The notes below the pieces were generated by a model. It did not search any database, was not told where the DNA came from, and worked only from the letters and a program-made list of their open reading frames with translations. Below, in pieces: positions 50,225 to 58,622 of a DNA stretch of 64,000 bases. The translations under genes and the position numbers were made by a program. This DNA is from JALZKA01 sp963734015 (GTDB lineage: Bacteria > Actinomycetota > Thermoleophilia > Solirubrobacterales > 70-9): positions 186,001 to 250,000 of the forward strand of contig CAVTFG010000002.1 in NCBI GenBank assembly GCA_963734015.1. Direction: 5' to 3'. Positions within the stretch are counted from its first letter, which is position 1, and every line of letters begins with the position of its first letter.

Positions 50225-51226
50225 ATGGGCTCCCAACTAAAGCTGCTGTGGTTGGCAATGGCCGTGATCGGAATGATCACGATCACACCATCGGCAGCAA
50301 GCGCGGCGCCTCCATCCCCGGCGCCCAGTACCACCCAGCTGCTGACAGGACTTGAGGGCGGCTCGGGCAGCACCGTGGGCCCCGGAGGCGCGCTCTACGT
50401 CACCGAATCCGCGGCCGGCCGGATCTCGCGCGTCGATCCGAGGACCGGGGAGATCACGACGTTCGCCAGTGGTCTGCCCCAGTCGATCATCGGCCTCGGA
50501 GGGACGACCGACGTCGCGTTCATCGGTGGGACCGCATACGCATTGGTCACGGTTGTTGGCCCGGACGTCGGTGGCAGCGACGTTGTCGGCATCTATCGGG
50601 TGGACGCCCCTGACAGCTTCACCGTCGTCGCGGACATCGGCGCGTTCGCCTTGAGCAATCCGCCGGGATTTCCGATTGACGTCCCAACCGGAGTCCAGTA
50701 TGCGCTGGAGACCTACCGGGGCGGGTTCTTGGTCACGGATGGGCACCACAACCGGGTGTACCGGGTCACGCGCGACGGCGACGTCAGCGAGCTGATCGCC
50801 TTTGACAACATCGTCCCGACCGGGTTGGCGGTAAAGGGCAAGACGATTTACATGGCCGAGGCCGGCCCCGTCCCCCACGCGCCCGAGGACGGCAAGGTGG
50901 TGTCATTCGGGCCGAAGTCACCAGCCGTCACAGAGGTGGCCTCGGGTGCCAGCCTGCTCGTCGACGTGGAGTTTGGCCGCGGTCGCGACCTCTTCGCCCT
51001 CTCGCAGGGCGTCTTCGGTGGCGGCCCTCCGGGTGCTCCGGCGGCGCCGGACACCGGCAGCCTAGTGAAGGTGAACCGGAACGGTACCTTCAGCGTCATC
51101 TCGGACGGCTTGGACCGGCCGACCTCGGTCGAGTTCATCAAGAACACCGCCTACGTCGTCACTCTCACCGGGGAGATCTGGAAGATCGACAGCGTCTCGG
51201 GACCGCCTCACGGCGCCTCGCGATAA
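50225..51226 (+). CDS. ScyD/ScyE family secreted beta-propeller protein
   Basis: A 333-aa protein with a signal peptide (LLWLAMAVIGMITITPSAASA) and NHL/propeller-like repeats: SGSTVGPGGALYVTESAAGRISRVDPRTGEITTFASGLP, VPTGVQYALETYRGGFLVTDGHHNRVYRVTRDGDV, LAVKGKTIYMAEAGPVPHAPEDG. It resembles the ScyD/ScyE family named after scytonemin clusters, but members are common in actinobacteria as exported proteins without that pathway. A strong GGAGGG ribosome binding site precedes the ATG. Exported; ligand unknown. Confidence 0.82.
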   Translation: MGSQLKLLWLAMAVIGMITITPSAASAAPPSPAPSTTQLLTGLEGGSGSTVGPGGALYVTESAAGRISRVDPRTGEITTFASGLPQSIIGLGGTTDVAFIGGTAYALVTVVGPDVGGSDVVGIYRVDAPDSFTVVADIGAFALSNPPGFPIDVPTGVQYALETYRGGFLVTDGHHNRVYRVTRDGDVSELIAFDNIVPTGLAVKGKTIYMAEAGPVPHAPEDGKVVSFGPKSPAVTEVASGASLLVDVEFGRGRDLFALSQGVFGGGPPGAPAAPDTGSLVKVNRNGTFSVISDGLDRPTSVEFIKNTAYVVTLTGEIWKIDSVSGPPHGASR

Positions 51227-51342
51227 CGGCATCAGGCAGCGAAGCCTCACCCGGACGCCGTGAGAACGGCGTCCGGGAGGGCTCCGATCGCGGCGCAGGG
51301 GCGGAGCCTCAGACGGGCGGCAGGGGGTCAAGCGAGAAGTAT

Positions 51343-51385
51343 CGCTTTCCATGCAAAGCGCAATAGCCGCTTCTCGTCCGAAGCG
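51343..51385 (+). repeat. M+R hairpin doublet with compensated stem
   Basis: M: CGCTTT-CCATGC-AAAGCG (51343-51360). Spacer CAATAGC. R: CGCTTC-TCGTCC-GAAGCG (51368-51385), in which T-A has become C-G in both arms compared with the copy at 50042. That is a compensatory change which keeps the stem. Lies 78 bp before the second membrane-protein gene. Confidence 0.9.
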
Positions 51386-51462
51386 GCACTCCATTGCACG
51401 CTCCAGCGCTCACACCTGGGAATGCGAGGATGGCGTGACTGGCAGCGGGTAGGAGAGCCCTC

Positions 51463-51876
51463 ATGGACCGGAACGGAACTCGGACGCGCGGCCGCCTCCT
51501 GCGCAGCTTGCTTGCCGGCGTGATCGTCTCAGGCGGGCTCGCGCTCTGGACGTTGCTCCCTTATTCCTGGCTCCAGCTCACGGGTGGCCTGAGCCCGGGC
51601 GCTCGCTTCGTGCTCGTGATCGTGGGGCTGCCACTGACGATGGCGCTCGCCTTCGTCCTTCTCGCTCGAATCGACACGCTCAGGCAAGAATTGCTGGCCG
51701 AGCACCAACACGGCTCAACCGATGCGATCGACGAAAGTTCGGCGGGGGACGGCCGCTCCTCTTTACTCGAAGTCACGCTCGTGGCGTCGGCGATCATCGC
51801 CCTGGTTGGACTGGTTCTGTTGTGGGCGTTCATTGCCGACAGTCCCGATCCGAGCGGACCACTGCAGCCGATCTAG
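51463..51876 (+). CDS. Two-helix membrane protein, duplicated paralogue 2
   Basis: A 137-aa near copy of the protein at 49116: LLAGVIVSGGLALWTLLPYS, the GARFVLVIVGLPLTMALAFVLL helix, the charged loop RIDTLRQELLAEHQHGS, SSLLEVTLVASAIIALVGLVLLWAF and the same end SPDPSGPLQPI. Differences are spread evenly and mostly conservative, which argues that both copies are under selection. Flanked by an M+R doublet upstream and an R hairpin downstream. Function unknown. Confidence 0.75.
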   Translation: MDRNGTRTRGRLLRSLLAGVIVSGGLALWTLLPYSWLQLTGGLSPGARFVLVIVGLPLTMALAFVLLARIDTLRQELLAEHQHGSTDAIDESSAGDGRSSLLEVTLVASAIIALVGLVLLWAFIADSPDPSGPLQPI

Positions 51877-51907
51877 GGGACTGGGACTAGGACGACAGCG
51901 AGATAGC

Positions 51908-51925
51908 CGCTTCTCGTCCAAAGCG
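51908..51925 (+). repeat. R hairpin, possible remnant of a doublet
   Basis: CGCTTC-TCGTCC-AAAGCG, one mismatch in the stem. The preceding AGCGAGATAGC resembles the end of an M hairpin plus the usual spacer, so a doublet probably lost its first half. 31 bp after the membrane-protein stop, as in the first paralogue. Confidence 0.78.
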
Positions 51926-51963
51926 GTACTTCTGAGCGGGCTGCGGTTTTGGAGGATGAAGGG

Positions 51964-52194
51964 ATGACCGAGGTAGCGCTCATTGTTCTCGCTCTGGCGA
52001 ACCTTTACCTCTTGGTGCGGTTCATCAGGTGGGTCCGGTGCGATCACCCCGAGGGGCTCGACCAGGCGACCGCGATGAAGCTGAGGGCAGAATCCCGCCC
52101 AGATCTACCGAAAGCAGCCCATAAGGTGAGCCAAGGAGAGATCTCTATCGAGACGCTTCAAGAGGCAATCCGTCGGGACAGGGGACAGCGCTAG
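51964..52194 (+). CDS. Small membrane-anchored protein of unknown function
   Basis: A 76-aa protein with one N-terminal transmembrane helix (VALIVLALANLYLLVRFI), then WVRCDHPEGLDQATAMKL and a charged C-terminal helix (GEISIETLQEAIRRDRGQR). GGAGG lies 8 bp before the ATG at 51964. I recognise no family. Confidence 0.65.
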   Translation: MTEVALIVLALANLYLLVRFIRWVRCDHPEGLDQATAMKLRAESRPDLPKAAHKVSQGEISIETLQEAIRRDRGQR

Positions 52195-52227
52195 ATCGGG
52201 AGATCGCAGCGGCGCACTGCGCGACCG

Positions 52228-52395
52228 TCAGTACCACCGGCCCCGAGCGAAGCCCCCGAATGCGATGAGTCCGATGAGCGCCACGATCAGGCCGGCCCAA
52301 AAGCTCCAAACGATCATCAGGACGATCCCGACGATGACGAGAATGCCGCCGACCGTTAGTCCGCCGGTTCCTCCGCGACGTTCCGGTGTGGCCAT
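52228..52395 (-). CDS. 55-aa small hydrophobic membrane protein (DUF6131-like)
   Basis: A 55-codon gene, short but well supported. A very strong AAGGAGGAGA ribosome binding site sits 7 bp before the ATG at 52395. The protein is MATPERRGG, a Gly-rich helix pair (GGILVIVGIVLMIVWSFWAGL; IVALIGLIAFGGF) and ends ARGRWY. It resembles the DUF6131-type small integral membrane proteins, which end in a short basic-aromatic tail. Function unknown. Confidence 0.7.
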   Translation of the reverse strand: MATPERRGGTGGLTVGGILVIVGIVLMIVWSFWAGLIVALIGLIAFGGFARGRWY

Positions 52396-52527
52396 GGGTG
52401 TCTCCTCCTTGAGAGCTGGGGCGAGCTCAGCCTATCGCCGGGAGACGGCCCAGCCGAGCGCGCTCTTGGTCGGCTGGAACCGCCTCGGGTTGACCCTTCC
52501 GGCGCTGGCCTCGGAGGGCTCGCGAGC

Positions 52528-52812
52528 CTAGTCCTCGCCGGGCTTACGCGACTCGTCGGGCGAACGTTCGAGCACCGGCAGCCCGAGTGCCTGCTCGAGC
52601 AGCACCCTCGCTCGCTCGGCGTCTCCCTCCTCCATGGCGATCAGCGCTCCGGCGACCCCGTCCTGGAGCTTCGCCACCTTCGCGCTCAGGTGGCGGTTCT
52701 CGTCCCGCACTTCCTTTTGCTTCTGGTTCAGGTGGCGTACTTCGGAGCGGAGAAGCTCTTGGCGCTCACGCGTCGCCCGGAGGTCGTCACGAATGTTCTC
52801 GTCGCGGGTCAC
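52528..52812 (-). CDS. Small coiled-coil protein of unknown function
   Basis: A 94-aa protein from a GTG with GAGGAG 7 bp upstream. It is almost entirely a charged coiled coil (DDLRATRERQELLRSEVRHLNQKQKEVRDENRHLSAKVAKLQD), followed by a short helix (ALIAMEEGDAERARVLLEQAL) and an acidic tail. A perfect 8-bp inverted repeat CCAGCCGA/TCGGCTGG at 52450-52477 downstream on this strand may terminate it. No family recognised; an oligomerising scaffold is a guess. Confidence 0.65.
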   Translation of the reverse strand: MTRDENIRDDLRATRERQELLRSEVRHLNQKQKEVRDENRHLSAKVAKLQDGVAGALIAMEEGDAERARVLLEQALGLPVLERSPDESRKPGED

Positions 52813-53081
52813 TGCGCGTTCTCCTCTGCCTTGGTTGCGCTCCACCCCAGCACCCTCAGCGCGAATGTACTCCGCCCCTGGCGAGCGGTCAAGACAACGA
52901 GCGACCCCGCGCGTGTGAACGCCACGGGGCCGTCGCCCGACGGCGAGAGTTGACACTCCACGTCGGTCCGTGGGTGGCGAATACCCGGCGAGCCGCGAGG
53001 CAAGCCGTCGTGAGCGGACCCGGGCAGTCGATGCCCGTCGCGCCGTTCAACCGTGCGGCTGCGAGTCGCGCCCCTTCGCGC

Positions 53082-53483
53082 CTACTCCGACAGCCCGGCG
53101 GCCTCGAGGGCTTCGACAGATGTTCGGTAGCCGCGATGGCTGGTGACCTTACCGTCCTTAACCGTGATCACCCACGCCATCGGAGAGTCACTCTCGACTT
53201 GGCTGCCCCTGCCCCGGACCGCGCAGCCGCCCAGTACGACAACGTCGTTACCGATGACCTCGACGTTCTCGGCATAGGGGCGGAGTTCCTCCCAGATGTG
53301 GGCTACTTCAGCGAAATAGTCGCGCACCCCTGCGTGGCCGGAGTAGCCGCCGCTCTCGACCTGCGTCCCGGTCAGAGGAAGGAACTGGATATCGGGGTCA
53401 TACAACTCCAGCAGCCCTTCGAGATCGCCTCGTGCTATCGCGGCGAAGCTCGCTTGTACGACTTCTGCGTTCTCCTGCGACAT
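53082..53483 (-). CDS. SnoaL-like (NTF2 superfamily) protein, paralogue 2
   Basis: A 133-aa protein: MSQENAEVVQASFAAIARGDLEGLLELYDPDIQFLPL, YSGHAGVRDYFAEVAHIWEELR, NDVVVLGGCAVRGRG, ending AWVITVKDGKVTSHRGYRTSVEALEAAGLSE. The fold matches ketosteroid isomerase-like proteins. It shares with paralogue 1 the MSxEN start, the barrel layout and the AAGLSE end. An M hairpin begins 30 bp upstream, as for paralogue 1, and here it is the edge of the 344-bp repeat. Activity unknown. Confidence 0.85.
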   Translation of the reverse strand: MSQENAEVVQASFAAIARGDLEGLLELYDPDIQFLPLTGTQVESGGYSGHAGVRDYFAEVAHIWEELRPYAENVEVIGNDVVVLGGCAVRGRGSQVESDSPMAWVITVKDGKVTSHRGYRTSVEALEAAGLSE

Positions 53484-53512
53484 CGCCCGCGGAGTATCTC
53501 GCGGAAAAGTAG

Positions 53513-53856
53513 CGCTTTCCATGCAAAGCGGAACAAATGGGCTGGGCCGAGGGGTGGGGGTGGACCCGTAACGACGTGCACGCGGCCAAGCCTTCGCCGA
53601 TGTCGCGAATAAATCGACGTTTCGAATTCTCTGACCAGCGCAAGCACCGACGAGCCGCGAAAACGCCGTGACCTGGCGTGGCCTCCCCCGAACCACGCCA
53701 GGTACCGCGAGCTTAGGGAGCATCAGCTCGGCGTGCGCCAGTTGGGGTAAGCGGCTTACAGTGGGTGAAATTCGGCCGGGTAGCCTTCCCGCGCTCGGGG
53801 ATGCACCCAAGGGGGGAACCCACCGGCGGCCCTAGGGGAAAGTGCCGCCGGTGGGT
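53513..53856 (+). repeat. 344-bp direct repeat, copy 2
   Basis: Same sequence as 47980-48323, 5533 bp away. The M hairpin is again the left end (53513-53530) and the 13-bp stem the right end (53818-53856). Here the base after the repeat continues GCATT, which can pair with ATGC before the stem and gives a longer outer helix than in copy 1. Confidence 0.93.
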
Positions 53857-54317
53857 GCATTTCTTGCTCCCACAGGAGCGCCGCCGCGCCGATCTTGCTT
53901 CCCGAAGTCCACGCGCCCGGACGACCGAGATGGACGGTCGAGCGCGGGCTAACTGCCCAAAACTCCGCATGGCGCATTCTGGGCAGTTCTAACCAGCCAC
54001 GGCCAAAAGCCAGTTACCCGCGCGCCGAGCTCGGTGCGGCCCGGGGGCACCGATGCCGTCGCCGGGTTGACGTAGCTGGCGGCAAGGAGCCAAAGGGAGC
54101 ACGGGCGTCCGGGGTTCGGCTCCCGCCGCCGCCTTGGAGGCATAGAAGTGCCGCTTTGCATGAAAAAGCGACTCCCCCTACTCGACCGTCAGCGTGGCTC
54201 CGTTGCCATGAGCGACGATGGTTGGTCTGGGCGTGGACTGGTATGGTCGCCAGCATGCCGCCGGGGGCCTGGAGTGGTCGCCTGAGGTGGCGTCGCGGCC
54301 TCGACCAAGGAGCGTTT
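53857..54317. other. Gene-free region upstream of the MMPL gene
   Basis: 461 bp without a supportable gene. It holds a perfect 9-bp inverted repeat AACTGCCCA (53951-53959)/TGGGCAGTT (53980-53988) with a 20-nt loop, and a degenerate M-type hairpin CGCTTT-GCATGA-AAAAGCG at 54152-54170. AAGGAG just before 54318 is the MMPL ribosome binding site. Confidence 0.7.
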
Positions 54318-56639
54318 ATGAACGCGCCAAGGATCAAGGACGATCCTCCCGAACGATCCAGTCCGGGCGATCAAAAGCCGGTGAAACCTGAGGGTCTTGC
54401 CGCACGGGCCGCTCATTGGAGCGCTGAGCACCGCAAGCTCGCGATCTGGGGATGGATCGCGTTTGTCGTCGTGGCCGTGGTTCTTGGCAACGCTGTCACC
54501 AAGAAGGAGATCCACGGCGAAGATCTGTTCACGGGCGAGGCGCACGACGCGGAGCAGGCCCTGGAGGACGCGAACCTGAGGCCGAACGATGAGGTCGTAA
54601 TCATCCAGAGCGAGTCGCTGACCGTGGAGGACCCGGAGTTCCAAGCCGTGATCTCCCAGACGACCGACGAGCTCTCGGCTGCCGAGTACGTAACGCACGT
54701 CGAGTTCACGCCGGAGGACGCGAGGTCCCCGATCTCGGGCGGCGGCGGCTCGGTCTCCGAAGACCGCCACGCCGCACTCGTCGACTTCCAGATCACGGGC
54801 GACGACCTCGAGGCACGCGACCGGCTGAGACCCGCCGAGAGCGCGGTCGCGGCCGTGCGCGCGGAGCACCCCGAGTTCTTCGTCGAGCAGTTCGGCAACG
54901 TCAGTACGAACAAGGAGCTCAACGACACCTTTACGAGCGACCTGGGCAAGGCGGAGCTGATCTCGCTGCCTCTGACCCTGATCATCCTGATCGTCGCCTT
55001 CGGCTCGCTGGTCGCCGCCGGCGTGCCCCTTCTGCTCGCAGTCTCGTGCGTGATGGCGGCCCTGGCGCTGATCTCGCTGCCGAGCCACCTCTCGCCGATC
55101 GACAGCAACGTCCAGTCCGTGATCCTCCTGATCGGGCTCGCGGTCGGCGTCGACTACTCGCTCTTCTACATCCGAAGAGAGCGCGAGGAGCGCGTCAGAG
55201 GCAGACCGCCGCGTGAGGCGCTCGAGGTGGCCGCTGCAACCTCGGGCCGGGCGGTTTTGATCTCGGGGCTGACCGTGATCGTTGCCATGTCCGGCATGTT
55301 CCTAAGTGGCGACAAGACGTTCTTCTCGTTCGCTCAGGGGACGATCCTGGTCGTGGCATTGGCGATGTTCGCTTCGCTCAGCGTGCTCCCTGCCCTGCTC
55401 GCCTGGCTCGGGGATCGGATCGACAAGGGGAGGATCCCGTTCCTGTCGCGCCGGCCGGCCGGGGAGTCGCGGTTCTGGGCTCCGATCGTGGAACGTGTGA
55501 TGCGGCGGCCGTGGCTCTCGATCGCGATCGCCGGCGGCGCGCTGGTGGCGCTCGCAATCCCGGCGCTCAGCCTGAGGATGGTCGTCGCCACGCCCGAAGA
55601 CCTCCCCCAGGACCTCCCCGTGATCGAGACCTACAACACGGTTCGAGAGGCGTTTCCTGCCGAGGGGGTCACCGCCGACGTGGTGGTCGAGGCGGACGAC
55701 GTGCGGGACATCCAGGTGCAGGCCGGAATCGACCTCCTGGCCCGCCGTGCGGGCACCTCCGCCCAGACGCTCCCCGGCACGCATGTGACCTACAGCGACG
55801 ATGACACGGTTGCGCTGATCACGATTCCCACCGTCGGCAGCGGTAATGACTCCGAGTCGACCGCCGCGCTGGAGGAGATCCGCGAGGTACTGGTCCCGGA
55901 GTCGGTCGGGCGCATCGAGGGGGTGACCGTCAACGTTTCGGGCAACGCGGCGCAGTCGAAGGACTTCCGCGACCAACTCGCCGACCGTCTCCCGCTGATC
56001 ATCGCCTTCGTGTTCACGCTCGCTTTCCTCCTGATGCTCGTAACGTTCCGCTCGATCGTGATCCCGATCAAGGCGATCGTGCTGAACCTGCTTTCGATCG
56101 GCGCTGCCTACGGGGTGCTGGTCCTCGTGTTCCAGGACGGCCACGGCGAGGGGGTGCTCGACTTCACGTCGAATGGCGGCGTCACCTCGTGGCTGCCGCT
56201 GTTCCTGTTCGTGATCCTGTTCGGGCTGTCGATGGATTACCACGTCTTCATCCTCTCCCGAGTGCGCGAGCTCTGGCGCGGCGGGATGAGCACCGACGAG
56301 GCGGTCAAGCACGGTATCTCGGCGACGGCGGGGACCGTGACCAGCGCGGCGGCCGTGATGGTGTTCGTGTTCGCGGTCTTCATCACGCTGACGTTCCTCG
56401 ACTTCAAAGAGCTGGGCGTCGGTCTCGCGGTCGCGGTGCTGATCGACGCGACGGTCGTGCGCGGGGTCCTGCTGCCGGCCTCCATGAAGGTCCTCGGCGA
56501 CTGGAACTGGTACCTGCCGAAGTGGCTGGAGTGGATGCCGCACGTGCACGAGCCCGAGTTCGGCCCAGCGGCGAAACCACCGGAGCCGCCGGCATCAACC
56601 GAAGGTGACGAGCCGGGAGCCGAGCCAACACCCGCGTGA
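54318..56639 (+). CDS. MMPL/RND family membrane transporter
   Basis: A 773-aa transporter with two RND halves. Each has one helix, an extracytoplasmic domain and a five-helix bundle. The first half shows IWGWIAFVVVAVVLGNAV then ... GLAVGVDYSLFYIRREREER; the second shows FGLSMDYHVFILSRVREL and AAAVMVFVFAVFITLTFLDFKELGVGLAVAVLIDATVVRGVLLPA. The GxxxDY motifs carry the proton-relay Asp of MMPL proteins. Such proteins export lipids, glycolipids or drugs. The C-terminal tail is Pro/Glu-rich. No lipid-synthesis genes adjoin it, so the cargo is unknown. AAGGAG precedes the ATG. Confidence 0.93.
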   Translation: MNAPRIKDDPPERSSPGDQKPVKPEGLAARAAHWSAEHRKLAIWGWIAFVVVAVVLGNAVTKKEIHGEDLFTGEAHDAEQALEDANLRPNDEVVIIQSESLTVEDPEFQAVISQTTDELSAAEYVTHVEFTPEDARSPISGGGGSVSEDRHAALVDFQITGDDLEARDRLRPAESAVAAVRAEHPEFFVEQFGNVSTNKELNDTFTSDLGKAELISLPLTLIILIVAFGSLVAAGVPLLLAVSCVMAALALISLPSHLSPIDSNVQSVILLIGLAVGVDYSLFYIRREREERVRGRPPREALEVAAATSGRAVLISGLTVIVAMSGMFLSGDKTFFSFAQGTILVVALAMFASLSVLPALLAWLGDRIDKGRIPFLSRRPAGESRFWAPIVERVMRRPWLSIAIAGGALVALAIPALSLRMVVATPEDLPQDLPVIETYNTVREAFPAEGVTADVVVEADDVRDIQVQAGIDLLARRAGTSAQTLPGTHVTYSDDDTVALITIPTVGSGNDSESTAALEEIREVLVPESVGRIEGVTVNVSGNAAQSKDFRDQLADRLPLIIAFVFTLAFLLMLVTFRSIVIPIKAIVLNLLSIGAAYGVLVLVFQDGHGEGVLDFTSNGGVTSWLPLFLFVILFGLSMDYHVFILSRVRELWRGGMSTDEAVKHGISATAGTVTSAAAVMVFVFAVFITLTFLDFKELGVGLAVAVLIDATVVRGVLLPASMKVLGDWNWYLPKWLEWMPHVHEPEFGPAAKPPEPPASTEGDEPGAEPTPA

Positions 56640-56709
56640 GCCCGAGTCCCTGTCTTGGAGTGGGCGGGGCCTCGATCCTCCGACCGGCCCTTTGTAGCCC
56701 GCGTTGTGC

Positions 56710-56836
56710 CGCTTCGGACGAAACGCGGTAATCCTGCGGGTCGTCTGGTCGTCTAGTAGCTCCGGTCGTTCTGCCCTTTCAGACAACTGCTACTTAGTTA
56801 CCGCAAGGCCCAACGTGCCGCTTTGCATGGAAAGCA
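56710..56836 (-). repeat. Degenerate R and M hairpins, separated by 91 bp
   Basis: 56710-56727 reads CGCTTC-GGACGA-AACGCG (R type, one arm decayed). 56819-56836 reads CGCTTT-GCATGG-AAAGCA (M type, last pair lost). Same order (R then M on the plus strand) as the doublet at 48363, but the spacer is much longer, so an insertion between them is likely. Confidence 0.7.
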
Positions 56837-56903
56837 GTAGTTCCTACGCTCGCCACGATTCTGGCTCCGACCGAGAATGCTCAGGGCGTCGGGAGAAGGG
56901 CCT

Positions 56904-57236
56904 CTATTGCCGGCGAGGATCGGATGCCTTGAGGAGATCGCCCACGCTGGGGTCCTTTTCGATCACGCACCAGTCGCCATGGGTCTCAATCACCGTCTCC
57001 ACGTCGGGAATCTCATGGCCGACGACGATGAAGAAGCGGCGTGGATTGGACCGCACGCTTTCGTACTCCGACCTCCGGAGCGACACCTTTTCCCGGCAGT
57101 CCGGGTCGGCGCATTCGCAGAAGTAGAGCTCCGCCGAGTCCTCGGCGTGGCTCTCCTCCCAGTCGGCCATTCTCTCGTTCGCGACTCGGAACAGCGCCTC
57201 GTTCTGCGCCAAGCGCTCCTTACGCTCAGTCGCCAT
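56904..57236 (-). CDS. Uncharacterised protein with a CxCxxxxC motif
   Basis: A 110-aa protein: helix RLAQNEALFRVANERMADWEE, then FCECADPDCREKVSLRRSEYESVRSNPRRFFIVVGHEIPDVETVIETHGDWCVIEK. The three closely spaced cysteines (CECADPDC) and GHEIPDVE segment recur in many actinobacterial small proteins that lack any functional assignment. A structural metal site is plausible but unproven. The gene stands alone; a good ribosome binding site was not obvious. Confidence 0.75.
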   Translation of the reverse strand: MATERKERLAQNEALFRVANERMADWEESHAEDSAELYFCECADPDCREKVSLRRSEYESVRSNPRRFFIVVGHEIPDVETVIETHGDWCVIEKDPSVGDLLKASDPRRQ

Positions 57237-57286
57237 GAAGCGAGTCTAATCGCAAGCCGCCGGGTGGCAAGAGCGGGCCGAACGAC

Positions 57287-57314
57287 AGCGGGCCACCCCC
57301 GAGGGTGGCCCGCT
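57287..57314 (-). terminator. Terminator-like hairpin downstream of the coiled-coil operon
   Basis: Perfect 12-bp stem AGCGGGCCACCC/GGGTGGCCCGCT with a CCGA loop. The following ~70 bp (TCGAATCGCT...CGACCTACGAG...GTCACGGTCCTCGGT) match the region after the hairpin at 58569 and look like a copied 3' end of the gene at 58623. Confidence 0.75.
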
Positions 57315-57393
57315 TCGAATCGCTAAGCGTGCTTCGACCTACGAGCCTTCGTCACGGTCCTCGGTAGACCGGTCGAGCCGGGCCCGCGTCCCG

Positions 57394-58020
57394 CTACTTC
57401 GCGCCGCTTGAGTTGGCCTTGCGCTTCCCCTTGGTCGTGGCGGCCGTTTCCTCGATGCGCCGGGCTTCGTCGGCGGCTCGAACGGCTGCGTCCTTCACCT
57501 CGAGCGCTTCGGACTTCTTTTCGAGCTGCTCGAGCCGGTCGATCTTGCCGCGCTTCTCGGCGTTCTCCTCGACCTTCTCGGCCTTCGCCTGCGCTGCCTG
57601 CTTGCGCTTCGTCGCGGTGTCGGCAGCCTGCTCCTTCAGCCGTTCGCGTTGCTCGGCGGCCTGCGCCTTCTTCTGCTTGGCCTCCTCGTCGGCTCGCTTG
57701 CGTCGAGCCACGGACTCGGCCTGCTTCTCGTCGGTCCGAGCCTCCGCCGTCGCGACCCGCTCCTGCGCCTCTGCACGCAGGCGCATCGCTCGCTTGCGCT
57801 CGTCGACCGCCGCGCGCCGCCGTTCGGCGTCGTCTCGGAGACCCTGGTCGCTCAAAGCCGATCCCGCAGCGCCGCGGACGGCCGCATCAGCGCGGTCGAT
57901 CGCGAGTCCGACGGTCGCGGTCGCGCCGGTCTCCGGGGCGACCTTCAGCAGCTGGTCGGCCGGGAATCGTACGAGCCTGAGGGCTCCGTCTACTGCCTTG
58001 CCTGGAATGGATGCAGTCAT
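57394..58020 (-). CDS. Ala/Lys/Glu-rich coiled-coil protein
   Basis: A 208-aa protein. The N terminus (GALRLVRFPADQLLKVAPETGATATVGLAIDRADAAVRGAAG) is conserved-looking; about residues 60-200 are a long charged coiled coil (RRRAAVDERKRAMRLRAEAQERVATAEAR ... KAEKVEENAEKRGKIDRLEQLEKKSEALEVKD). The ATG overlaps the stop of the CsbD-like gene (ATGA). No known family recognised. Together with its neighbour it forms a two-gene unit of rod-like cytoplasmic proteins, perhaps stress related. Confidence 0.7.
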   Translation of the reverse strand: MTASIPGKAVDGALRLVRFPADQLLKVAPETGATATVGLAIDRADAAVRGAAGSALSDQGLRDDAERRRAAVDERKRAMRLRAEAQERVATAEARTDEKQAESVARRKRADEEAKQKKAQAAEQRERLKEQAADTATKRKQAAQAKAEKVEENAEKRGKIDRLEQLEKKSEALEVKDAAVRAADEARRIEETAATTKGKRKANSSGAK

Positions 58021-58529
58021 CGGTTCTCCTCGGGATCGATTGTGTCCGCACGGGCATCGGCCCGGCGTGCTTCCTGTTCGAGTTCGGTCGCCTGGACGAC
58101 TTTCTTGCGCTCCGCAGCCTCCGCGGCGTCCGCGGCCTGCTCGGCGCGCGCCTGCTCGGCCTGGTGCTCGGCACTCGCCTCGGCGACCTGGGCGCTTGCC
58201 CGCTGGTCGGCTTGCGCGACAGCTAGCTCGCGGTCGGCGTCGGCAGCCAGCTTCTCGCGCTGCTCCTCAACCTCCGCTCGCAGGTTGTCGGTTTCGATTT
58301 TCGTCTCGACCTGCTCCTGCTCGAGGTCGGCTTCCCGCTCGCGGCGCTCGCCCTCGGCCCGCGCCTTGGCGGCGTCGCGGTCCGCGTCTCCCTGAGCCTG
58401 CTGAAGTCGTCCTTCGCGAGCGAGCTCCTCGTTGCGGGTGGCCTCGCCCGCCATCTCCTTGGCCTTTCCGGCAACCTTGCCGACGAGGCCGCCGGCGGTG
58501 CGCTCGTTTTGTGTGTCTGAGTCAGTCAT
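58017..58529 (-). CDS. CsbD-like N-terminal domain with a long coiled coil
   Basis: A 170-aa protein. Residues 12-50 (GGLVGKVAGKAKEMAGEATRNEELAREGRLQQAQGDAD) follow the CsbD pattern of general stress proteins (GKxKExxGxxxxxxxLxxxGxxQQxxGxxD). The rest is a continuous charged coiled coil ending DARADTIDPEENR. It overlaps the next gene by 4 bp (ATGA), so both are cotranslated. CsbD proteins are sigma-B-type stress proteins of unknown mechanism; fusion to a long coiled coil is notable. Confidence 0.75.
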   Translation of the reverse strand: MTDSDTQNERTAGGLVGKVAGKAKEMAGEATRNEELAREGRLQQAQGDADRDAAKARAEGERREREADLEQEQVETKIETDNLRAEVEEQREKLAADADRELAVAQADQRASAQVAEASAEHQAEQARAEQAADAAEAAERKKVVQATELEQEARRADARADTIDPEENR

Positions 58530-58568
58530 TCATGCCTTTCGTGATCCGGTGAAGTCAATGAGCGAAAC

Positions 58569-58600
58569 GAAGTGGGCCACCCCAGGGGGCGGCCCACTTC
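58569..58600 (-). terminator. Terminator-like hairpin
   Basis: Stem GAAGTGGGCC/GGCCCACTTC (10 bp) with an inner CCCC/GGGG, 23 bp downstream of the stop of the minus-strand gene at 58623. Related to the hairpin at 57287. Confidence 0.75.
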
Positions 58601-58622
58601 GAATCGCTGAGGGTGCTCCGAC

